Positions 1 through 5,509 of a DNA stretch of 5,509 nt are shown here, piece after piece; the first letter of the stretch is position 1, and every line of letters begins with the position of its first letter. Both the position numbers and the translations under genes were made by a program. Source of the stretch: an uncultured Eubacteriales bacterium (lineage in GTDB: Bacteria > Bacillota > Clostridia > Christensenellales > Aristaeellaceae); contig CADBNX010000470.1 of assembly GCA_902796115.1 (NCBI GenBank), positions 1-5,509 of the forward strand, read 5' to 3'. The notes below the pieces were generated by a model. That model had not been told where the DNA came from. It was given only the letters and a program-made list of their open reading frames with translations, and searched no databases.

Positions 1-1
1 C

Positions 2-1177
2 ACCGGGGACGCGCCGGACAGGGAGAAATTCCTCGCCTGGGCAAAAGTGCTGGGCCGGGCGGCCGGCAACCCGCTGTATCACTGGAGTCACCTGGAACTG
101 CGGCGCTTCTTCGGGTACGAAGGCATCCTGAACGAGAAAACCGCGCAGGAGGTATGGGAGCTGTGCAACGCGAAGCTGGCCGCCGAAGGTTTTTCCGTGC
201 GCGGCCTGATCCGCATGAGCAACGTGGAAACCATCTGCACCACCGACGACCCGGCCGATACGCTCGAATGGCATGAAAAAATCGCGCGGGACGCGTCCTT
301 CACCACGAAGGTGCTGCCCGCCTGGCGCCCCGACCGCGCCAACAATCTGGAAAAGCCCGATTACACGGAGTACCTCGCGCAGCTCTCCGCGGCGTCCGGC
401 GTAAAGATCACGACCGTCGCCGGGCTGAAGGAAGCGCTGCGCGCCCGCATGGATTTCTTCGCTTCCCGCGGCTGCACCGTCAGTGACCACGGATTGAATC
501 AGGTGGTGTACGCGCCCGCGCCGGAGGAGGATGTAGAGGCGATCTTTGCCGCGCGGCTCGCCGGAAAAATGCCGGATGAGCGCGAACAGGAAATCTTCAA
601 GACCGCGATGATGCTCTTCCTGGCACAGGAATACCGAAGCCGGGACTGGGTGATGCAATTGCATTACAGCTGCCTGCGGAACAACAACCCGCGCATGTTC
701 CGCGCCCTCGGCCCGGACACCGGGTTCGACACGATCGACAGCGGCGCGAAAGCGGCGGACGCGGCGGCCTTCCTCGGGGCGCTGGAGGAAGGGGACAATC
801 TGCCCAAAACCATCCTCTATTCGCTCAACCCCGCCGATAACCTGATCATCGACACACTGATCGGCTGTTTTGAGAATGACGAGTGCGTGTCGAAGGTGCA
901 GCACGGCAGCGCGTGGTGGTTCAACGATCACCTGGAGGGCATGGAAAACCAGATGAAGTCCCTCGCGAGCGTCGGATACCTTGCCGGGTTCGTCGGCATG
1001 CTCACGGATTCCCGGTCTTTCCTGAGCTATCCGCGCCACGAGTATTTCCGCCGCATCCTCTGCCGCCTGCTGGGCCACTGGGTGGAGGAAGGGCTCTACC
1101 CGGAGGATATGGACACCCTGAAGGACATCACGGCATCCGTCAGCTATCTGAACGCAAAAAACTATTTTCGCTTTTAA
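2..1177 (+). CDS. uxaC: Glucuronate (uronate) isomerase UxaC, 5'-truncated by the window edge
   Basis: UxaC is a cytoplasmic metal-dependent isomerase of the amidohydrolase superfamily. It converts D-glucuronate to D-fructuronate and D-galacturonate to D-tagaturonate, the first step of the saturated-uronate branch leading to KDG. The frame is open from base 2 to the TAA at 1175-1177 (391 codons). From memory E. coli UxaC has about 470 residues, so roughly 75 N-terminal residues are missing, including the early HxH metal motif. Family stretches seen in order are GNPLYHWSHLELRRFFG, TTDDPADTL, VLPAWRPDR, CTVSDHGL, LRNNN, PKTILYSLNP, WWFNDHLEGMENQM and the C-terminal MLTDSRSFLSYPRHEYFRRI. These align nearly end to end with the E. 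coli enzyme. The GTG at 47 is internal: codons upstream of it still match the family (TGDAPDREKFLAW), so it is not the start. kduI follows after 25 bases, which suggests one transcript. No frameshift or internal stop is seen. Confidence 0.96.
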   Translation, partial: TGDAPDREKFLAWAKVLGRAAGNPLYHWSHLELRRFFGYEGILNEKTAQEVWELCNAKLAAEGFSVRGLIRMSNVETICTTDDPADTLEWHEKIARDASFTTKVLPAWRPDRANNLEKPDYTEYLAQLSAASGVKITTVAGLKEALRARMDFFASRGCTVSDHGLNQVVYAPAPEEDVEAIFAARLAGKMPDEREQEIFKTAMMLFLAQEYRSRDWVMQLHYSCLRNNNPRMFRALGPDTGFDTIDSGAKAADAAAFLGALEEGDNLPKTILYSLNPADNLIIDTLIGCFENDECVSKVQHGSAWWFNDHLEGMENQMKSLASVGYLAGFVGMLTDSRSFLSYPRHEYFRRILCRLLGHWVEEGLYPEDMDTLKDITASVSYLNAKNYFRF

Positions 1178-1187
1178 TCAAGCAGAA

Positions 1188-1195
1188 AGAAGGGA
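1188..1195 (+). promoter_or_regulatory. Ribosome binding site of kduI
   Basis: The purine run AGAAGGGA lies 7 bases before the ATG at 1203, within the 25-base gap after the uxaC stop. It supports that ATG as the kduI start. The gap holds no room for a separate promoter or terminator. Confidence 0.75.
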
Positions 1196-1202
1196 AAAGC
1201 AT

Positions 1203-2045
1203 ATGGACATCCGTTACTCCTGCAATCAGCGCGATTTCAGGCGCTACACCACCGAGGAAACCCGCAGGGAATTCCTGATCGAAACCCTCTTTACGCCCGA
1301 TACCGTCCACGCGGTATACAGCCATGTGGACCGGATGGTCACCGTGGGCATCATGCCGGTGAAGGAAACCGTGCCGCTGGACAAGGGCATCGACGTGTGG
1401 AAGAGCTTCGGCACCTCCTACTTCCTGGAGCGCCGCGAATGCGGCATGTTCAACGTGGGCGGCAGCGGCCGCGTGTTTGCGGACGGAACGGAATACGCCC
1501 TCGGATACAAGGACTGCCTGTACCTGACGCGCGGCGTGAAGGAAGTCACCTTCCGCAGTGACGATCCCGCCTCCCCCGCGAAATTCTACCTGGTTTCCGC
1601 GCCCGCGCACTGCAGCTATGAAAACCGCCTGATCCGGATCGCGGACGCGGCCAAGCGCCCGCTCGGCGCGCTGGAAACCAGCAACAAGCGCGTGATCAAC
1701 CAGTTCATTCATCCCTCCGTGCTCAAAACCTGCCAGCTTTCGATGGGCATGACCGTGCTGGAGAAGGGCAGCGTATGGAATACCATGCCGGCGCACACGC
1801 ACGAACGCCGGATGGAAGTATACTTCTACTTTGAAGTGCCCGAGAACAACGTGGTATTCCACATGATGGGCGACGGCGATGAAACGCGGCATATCGTGAT
1901 GCATAACGAACAGGCCGTCATCAGCCCCTCCTGGTCCATCCACGCCGGCGCGGGCACCAGCAATTACACGTTTATCTGGGCCATGGGCGGGGAAAACCAG
2001 GCGTTCGACGATATGGACGAAATCCCGACCCTTTGTCTGAAATAG
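1203..2045 (+). CDS. kduI: 5-dehydro-4-deoxy-D-glucuronate isomerase KduI
   Basis: KduI is a cytoplasmic zinc-dependent cupin-fold isomerase. It converts 5-keto-4-deoxyuronate (4-deoxy-L-threo-5-hexosulose uronate), the ring-opened form of unsaturated uronates, to 2,5-diketo-3-deoxygluconate. The product has 280 residues against 278 in E. coli (from memory), so it is full length. Family stretches include VYSHVDRM, GIMPV, SYFLERRECG, KFYLVSAPAH, CQLSMGMT, WNTMPAHTHERRMEVYFYF, FHMMG, ETRHIVMHNEQAVISPSWSIH and the C-terminal GENQAFDDMD. The metal ligands known for the E. coli enzyme (two His of HTH, a following Glu, and a later His) are all present here as H198, H200, E205 and H247. The start is fixed by the AGAAGGGA site and by alignment of the N-terminal MDIR with MDVR of E. 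coli. The TAG stop overlaps the ribosome binding site of the next gene, so the two are probably translationally linked. Its partner enzyme is the dehydrogenase immediately downstream. Confidence 0.97.
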   Translation: MDIRYSCNQRDFRRYTTEETRREFLIETLFTPDTVHAVYSHVDRMVTVGIMPVKETVPLDKGIDVWKSFGTSYFLERRECGMFNVGGSGRVFADGTEYALGYKDCLYLTRGVKEVTFRSDDPASPAKFYLVSAPAHCSYENRLIRIADAAKRPLGALETSNKRVINQFIHPSVLKTCQLSMGMTVLEKGSVWNTMPAHTHERRMEVYFYFEVPENNVVFHMMGDGDETRHIVMHNEQAVISPSWSIHAGAGTSNYTFIWAMGGENQAFDDMDEIPTLCLK

Positions 2046-2050
2046 GAGGA
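2044..2050 (+). promoter_or_regulatory. Ribosome binding site of the SDR gene, overlapping the kduI stop
   Basis: AGGAGGA begins inside the TAG stop codon of kduI and sits 7 bases before the ATG at 2058. It selects that ATG over a second in-frame ATG at 2064 (residue 3). Ribosomes ending kduI would uncover or re-use this site, consistent with coupled translation. Confidence 0.85.
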
Positions 2051-2057
2051 TCACACG

Positions 2058-2855
2058 ATGGATATGAAAGCATTCAGCCTGGAAGGAAAAACCGCCTGGA
2101 TCACCGGCGCTTCCTACGGCATCGGATTCGCGATCGCAGAAGCGTTCCACGCGGCGGGCGCGAAAATCGTCTTCAACGACATCAGTCGGGAACTGGTGGA
2201 CCGGGGCCTCGCATCTTACCGTGAGAAGGGCATTCCCGTGCACGGCTATGTGTGCGACGTGACAGATGAAAAAGCCGTGTCCGCGCTGGTGGAAACGATC
2301 GAAAAAGAGATCGGCGCCATCGACATCCTGGTGAACAACGCCGGCATCATCCGGCGCATCCCGATGACGGAAATGAGCGCCGAGGAATGGCGCAAAGTGG
2401 TCGATGTGGACCTGACCGCGCCGTTCATCTGCGCGAAGGCCGTCATTCCGGGCATGATCAGAAAAGGCGGCGGAAAAATCATCAATATCTGCTCCATGAT
2501 GTCGGAACTGGGCCGCGAAACCGTGTCTGCCTACGCCGCGGCCAAGGGCGGACTGAAAATGCTGACCCGGAACATCTGCTCCGAATACGGCGGCGCGAAC
2601 ATCCAGTGCAACGGCATCGGCCCCGGCTATATCGCGACCCCGCAGACCGCGCCGCTGCGCGAGCGGCAGAAGGACGGCAGCCGGCACCCGTTCGACCAGT
2701 TCATCGTATCCAAGACTCCGGCCGGCCGCTGGGGCACCACGGAGGATCTGCAGGGTCCCGCTGTGTTCCTCGCCTCCGCCGCTTCCGATTTCGTGAACGG
2801 GCATGTGCTGTATGTGGACGGCGGCATCCTGGCCTATATCGGAAAGCAGCCGTAA
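2058..2855 (+). CDS. SDR oxidoreductase, gluconate 5-dehydrogenase (IdnO/Gno)-like, probable KduD function
   Basis: This is a classical short-chain dehydrogenase of 265 residues, expected to be cytoplasmic and NAD(P)-dependent. Visible motifs are the cofactor glycine motif TGASYGIG (16-23), NNAG (93-96), catalytic Ser146, and the YAAAK pair Tyr159/Lys163. FSLEGK near the N-terminus, INICSMMSELGRETVSAYAAAKGGLKMLTRN, GPGYIATPQT, PAGRWG and SDFVNGHVLYVDGGIL resemble E. coli IdnO (5-ketogluconate reductase) more than E. coli KduD. The C-terminal ILAYIGKQP is, from memory, typical of proteins called gluconate 5-dehydrogenase in gut anaerobes. Directly after kduI, the likely reaction is reduction of 2,5-diketo-3-deoxygluconate to KDG, the KduD/DhuD step; streptococcal DhuD also belongs to the IdnO-like group. 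That role is inferred from context, and genuine gluconate/5-ketogluconate activity remains possible. Asp118 stands where many SDRs have the catalytic-tetrad Asn. No symbol is given because sequence and context favour different names. Confidence 0.9.
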   Translation: MDMKAFSLEGKTAWITGASYGIGFAIAEAFHAAGAKIVFNDISRELVDRGLASYREKGIPVHGYVCDVTDEKAVSALVETIEKEIGAIDILVNNAGIIRRIPMTEMSAEEWRKVVDVDLTAPFICAKAVIPGMIRKGGGKIINICSMMSELGRETVSAYAAAKGGLKMLTRNICSEYGGANIQCNGIGPGYIATPQTAPLRERQKDGSRHPFDQFIVSKTPAGRWGTTEDLQGPAVFLASAASDFVNGHVLYVDGGILAYIGKQP

Positions 2856-2860
2856 CTGCC

Positions 2861-2866
2861 GGAGGA
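2861..2866 (+). promoter_or_regulatory. Ribosome binding site that fixes the start of the secreted LRR gene
   Basis: GGAGGA lies 8 bases before the ATG at 2875, in the 19-base gap after the SDR stop. The reading frame is open back to an ATG at 2803 inside the SDR gene, but that ATG lacks a good site and would put about 24 polar residues ahead of a clear signal peptide. The site therefore decides for 2875. Confidence 0.85.
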
Positions 2867-2874
2867 TCGTTTTC

Positions 2875-5436
2875 ATGAGCGCCCCAAAAGGATTCCTGAT
2901 TCTGCTCTGTCTCATGCTCGCCGCGGCGGCATCCGGCGCCCTGGCGGAAACCTGGCGCTTCGAAATTGTCGCGGACAGGCTCGTTTTCACGGGAAGCGGC
3001 GTGATCCCGGATTATGAACGGCCGGAAGACGCGCCATGGGCCGAAAACGCAGGAGAGATCCTGCACGTGATCCTGGATTCCGGGATCACGCGCATCGGCG
3101 CGAACGCGTTTGCTTCCCTGGAAAACCTGGAGCGGCTGGACTTCAATCAGCCTGCGCAGCCGGAAATCGCCCCGAACGCCCTTTCCGGCGTTGACGCCGT
3201 CTGCCGCTATTATACGGAGGACGCTTCCTTTGCCGCCGCGGACAAAACCGCCGGCGGCGGCACGCTCTCCTGGCTGTATCTGCCGCTCAACAACCAGGAC
3301 AACCGTACCAATTCCCTGGTCTATACGGATGGCATCGGCTGGCAGATCGAGGTGCGGAACGATGACGGCGACGGGTACCGCTACATCCCCGTGACCGCGG
3401 CCCAGGCCCTGGAGCTTACCTTCGCGGACCGGTGGGTGGTGCTGAACGCGGTGCCGGAGAGCGAAGAGGACAAAACCGTCTGCGAAACGGGCGGGACCGC
3501 ACTGCACCATATCGGCCTGTACGGCGACTGCAGGGGAAGCCTCGCGATTGACCTTCCGGCAGACGCAAACGGCGGCCTGGATATTGAGATGAACGCACCG
3601 GAGCTTGACCTGACCGTCACCGATCCGCGGGCCATAGGCCTTCTGCGCCTCCAGCTGAAGGGCGGCAGCGTGCGTTACAACGGCCGCATCCAAACACTGC
3701 TGCTGAAAGAATCGCCTCAGTTTTCAGCCCCGGCGGTCGTGATTTCCGGCGACGTGGAACACATCGATTTCAACGGGAGCACCTCCGCGAATCCGTATAC
3801 CGGAAACGTTACCGTGCACGGAACGGTTCACAGCGGCGTCGAATACGGCGCCGGCACCATGGTCGTTCCGCATATTTCGGATGAAGTACCGCTGAGCACA
3901 ATGAGCGTCGCTTCCTTTGCCGATGTGCGGCAGGAGGAACCTATTATCCTGGACGGCATACTGAACATCGCGGGCGTAACGCCGGTCGAGGGCCTTACGA
4001 TCGACATGTTCGAGCTCACCTATCATCTGTATGACGACGGATGGCGGCTTGGCATGCGCTACAGGGAAGACTCCGGGCTTGCGGGAGAAGGGCCGATGAT
4101 TGACGATGTGGAAGCGTATAATCCGGACTTCTCGGCGGACGACATCCTGTGGGGAGAGACTACCGATCTGTTCATCTGGGATATCCCCGAGGCTGGTACC
4201 GTGGTGCTCAACGGCACCGCAGGAAGCGGCGGGCAGAAGGTCGGCCTGCGCAGCATCGGCGGCAGCGGATACACTGCCCAAATCAACTGTCCGGTGGAAA
4301 GACTGGATATCACAACGACGTTTTTCATGCATACGCCCACCGTGATCGTCCTGAACAGCCATGTGGAAAGCTGCTCGATGAGTCTGAACACCAACGATCT
4401 TACCCTGCGTCTCGGGGAAGAAGGCAGCATCGGATGGGGAAGCTGGGGCAGGCCGAACGCGTTAGACCGCTTCTTCGGGCCGACTGTCGGCGCCTGCGAC
4501 GTGTACGCGGACGGGACCCTGCAGGTGCTCAGCTGGAAGGACGGCGAAGAGACGCAGGCCATCCTGCCCTCTGATCCCGAAATGGCCGAGAGCGCGGGGG
4601 CGGGAGAAAACCAGACCGCAATGATGGATATCGGTGACGAAGACCCTGACAGCTTCACGGAGGACGAGAAGGAGTCCCTGGAAGAAATCGGCGTCGTTCC
4701 GGAAGCGATCGCCGGTGTGTTCGGCGCCACCGTCACGCTCTATGACGTGGATGAGAGCGGATCCCTCTCCTGGGCCGGCGACGTAAGCGAGCTGAACCGG
4801 CCCGTTACCGTCACCGTGAACAACCTCGCGGAGGAAGAGGCACAGGTGATCCGGCTGCACGTCAATGAAGACGGTACCGTCAGCGCGGACGCCGTTTCGG
4901 AACTGACGGACGAAGCGGTGCTTACCTTCTCTTCGGATCTGTTCAGCAAATACCTGATCGTCCGCGCGGCGGCAAGCCAGGGAGACGCGGTCTACACCTG
5001 GTCCGATGATCACCGCGCGCTGACCGCGGAGCGGAAGAACCCCAACACCGGCGAAACGGAAACGGAGACCGTTTCCGCATTCTGCCGTGTCACGCTTTCC
5101 CCGACGCAGGACGCCCCGGGTGAAACCGAGTACGTCTCCGACGACTTTGCCAATCCCGCCTTCAAAGCGCAGACCGCAGCGGGTCCGCAGATCCCGGCGC
5201 TCGGCACCGTCTGCACTCTTCGGATGCCGGAGGGAATCGAAACGATCGAAGAAGAAGCCTTCGCCGGCACATCCCTCCAGGCGGTCATTCTTCCCGCGGA
5301 CCGGGTAAAAGTGGAAAGCAGGGCGTTTGCGGACTGTGCCTCGCTGCTGTACGTACTTGCCGGTCCCGAAACCGAATTCGCGCCGGACGCCTTTGAGGGC
5401 AGCGAATCGGTTGCCATTGATTTCCCGGGAGAATAA
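2875..5436 (+). CDS. Secreted BspA-like leucine-rich-repeat protein with unknown beta-rich middle
   Basis: The product has 853 residues and is predicted to be exported. Residues 1-24 form a signal peptide: a lysine at 5, a hydrophobic core FLILLCLMLAAAASG, and an ALA/E cleavage site. Residues 25-105 look like the N-terminus of BspA-type (LRR_5) proteins, with LVFTGSGVIPDY, APWAE and one repeat (ILDSGITRIGANAFASLENLERL, 66-88). Residues 110-135 (YYTEDASF...GGTLSW) match a linker common in these proteins. Residues about 150-560 are rich in short beta-type strands and match no family I know. An acidic linker follows (565-605). Residues 620-696, ending FSSDLFSKYLIV, and 707-767 (YTWSDDHRALTAER...AFKAQT) resemble small domains common in clostridial surface proteins. 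BspA-type repeats return at 776-850. No LPxTG, SLH or C-terminal membrane helix is visible, so it is probably released or held non-covalently. Function is unknown; glycan or surface binding is a guess from domain style and its place behind uronate genes. Confidence 0.85.
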   Translation: MSAPKGFLILLCLMLAAAASGALAETWRFEIVADRLVFTGSGVIPDYERPEDAPWAENAGEILHVILDSGITRIGANAFASLENLERLDFNQPAQPEIAPNALSGVDAVCRYYTEDASFAAADKTAGGGTLSWLYLPLNNQDNRTNSLVYTDGIGWQIEVRNDDGDGYRYIPVTAAQALELTFADRWVVLNAVPESEEDKTVCETGGTALHHIGLYGDCRGSLAIDLPADANGGLDIEMNAPELDLTVTDPRAIGLLRLQLKGGSVRYNGRIQTLLLKESPQFSAPAVVISGDVEHIDFNGSTSANPYTGNVTVHGTVHSGVEYGAGTMVVPHISDEVPLSTMSVASFADVRQEEPIILDGILNIAGVTPVEGLTIDMFELTYHLYDDGWRLGMRYREDSGLAGEGPMIDDVEAYNPDFSADDILWGETTDLFIWDIPEAGTVVLNGTAGSGGQKVGLRSIGGSGYTAQINCPVERLDITTTFFMHTPTVIVLNSHVESCSMSLNTNDLTLRLGEEGSIGWGSWGRPNALDRFFGPTVGACDVYADGTLQVLSWKDGEETQAILPSDPEMAESAGAGENQTAMMDIGDEDPDSFTEDEKESLEEIGVVPEAIAGVFGATVTLYDVDESGSLSWAGDVSELNRPVTVTVNNLAEEEAQVIRLHVNEDGTVSADAVSELTDEAVLTFSSDLFSKYLIVRAAASQGDAVYTWSDDHRALTAERKNPNTGETETETVSAFCRVTLSPTQDAPGETEYVSDDFANPAFKAQTAAGPQIPALGTVCTLRMPEGIETIEEEAFAGTSLQAVILPADRVKVESRAFADCASLLYVLAGPETEFAPDAFEGSESVAIDFPGE

Positions 5437-5459
5437 CATATCAGGAAAACCACACACAT

Positions 5460-5495
5460 GAGGGGCTGCTGCGCTTGATTCTGCAGCGGCCCCTC
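5460..5495 (+). terminator. GC-rich hairpin after the LRR gene, probable operon terminator
   Basis: GAGGGGCTGCTGC (5460-5472) pairs with GCAGCGGCCCCTC (5483-5495), giving 13 base pairs with one G-U wobble and a 10-base loop. It starts 24 bases after the TAA of the LRR gene. The run after it is only CCGGTTTGG, not a good T-tract, so on this strand it is a weak intrinsic terminator by rule. Read on the opposite strand, the hairpin is followed by TGTGTGGTTTTCC, slightly richer in T, so it could also serve a convergent gene beyond the right edge. The rest of 5437-5509 shows nothing else. Confidence 0.6.
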
Positions 5496-5509
5496 CCGGT
5501 TTGGCACCC

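Noticed and set aside
47..49. GTG at 47 as the start of uxaC
   Set aside because: Codons upstream of it continue the UxaC alignment (TGDAPDREKFLAW), so the gene extends past the left edge.
1178..1202. Promoter or attenuator between uxaC and kduI
   Set aside because: The gap is only 25 bases and is filled by an A-rich stretch and the ribosome binding site; no -35/-10 pair or hairpin is visible.
2803..2874. Extended start of the LRR gene at ATG 2803, overlapping the SDR gene
   Set aside because: The 24 extra residues are polar and Cys/Arg-containing, would bury the signal peptide, and have no ribosome binding site; GGAGGA at 2861 points to 2875.
1140..2990. 616-codon open frame on the minus strand opposite kduI and the SDR gene
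   Set aside because: It lies fully opposite two well-recognised genes, has low-complexity His/Val/Ala/Arg-rich content and resembles no protein. Long antisense frames are expected in GC-rich coding DNA.
2701..3693. 330-codon minus-strand frame spanning the SDR/LRR junction
   Set aside because: It has no motif, no ribosome binding site that stands out, and crosses two real genes with their own start and stop signals.
4462..5457. 331-codon open frame on the minus strand opposite the LRR gene 3' half
   Set aside because: Its composition is Arg/Gly-rich without domains or a credible start site, and the plus strand carries recognisable LRR and surface-protein motifs. It is an antisense shadow.
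5458..5478. ATG at 5458 as the start of a further gene
   Set aside because: The frame stops at TGA after six codons and lies inside the hairpin.
1..5509. CRISPR array, tRNA, insertion sequence or phage signal
   Set aside because: No direct repeat array, tRNA-like cloverleaf, terminal inverted repeats or transposase motifs were seen; almost the whole window is explained by the four genes.

Overview
The window is GC-rich (roughly 60%), densely coding and entirely plus-strand. It carries four co-oriented genes separated by very short gaps. Strong AGGAGG-type ribosome binding sites and a secreted BspA-like leucine-rich-repeat protein point to a Gram-positive, anaerobic, gut- or rumen-type Bacillota (Clostridia-like). 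That placement is inference from gene style; no rRNA or other marker is present.

Layout: (1) positions 2-1177 hold the 3' five-sixths of uxaC, glucuronate/galacturonate isomerase, whose start lies off the left edge. (2) Positions 1203-2045 hold a complete kduI, 5-keto-4-deoxyuronate isomerase. (3) Positions 2058-2855 hold a complete short-chain dehydrogenase. It reads like the gluconate 5-dehydrogenase (IdnO/Gno) family but very likely does the KduD step here. (4) Positions 2875-5436 encode an 853-residue exported protein with BspA-type LRR segments at both ends and a large beta-rich middle I do not recognise. The window ends with a strong GC-rich hairpin (5460-5495), probably the operon terminator.

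The three enzymes form a uronic-acid catabolism module. UxaC opens the route for saturated uronates (galacturonate or glucuronate to tagaturonate or fructuronate). KduI plus the dehydrogenase process the unsaturated uronate left by polysaccharide lyases and unsaturated glycuronyl hydrolases. Both routes converge on 2-keto-3-deoxygluconate (KDG). The polymer (pectin, glucuronoxylan or a glycosaminoglycan) cannot be decided here, because no lyase, hydrolase, transporter, KDG kinase or aldolase is in view.

The most unusual element is the secreted LRR protein. It follows the dehydrogenase by 19 bases with its own good ribosome binding site and no visible promoter or terminator between them, so it is probably co-transcribed with the uronate genes. 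Its middle contains a possible internal duplication and may be a carbohydrate- or surface-binding module. No wholly new system is evident; this protein is the best candidate for undescribed biology.
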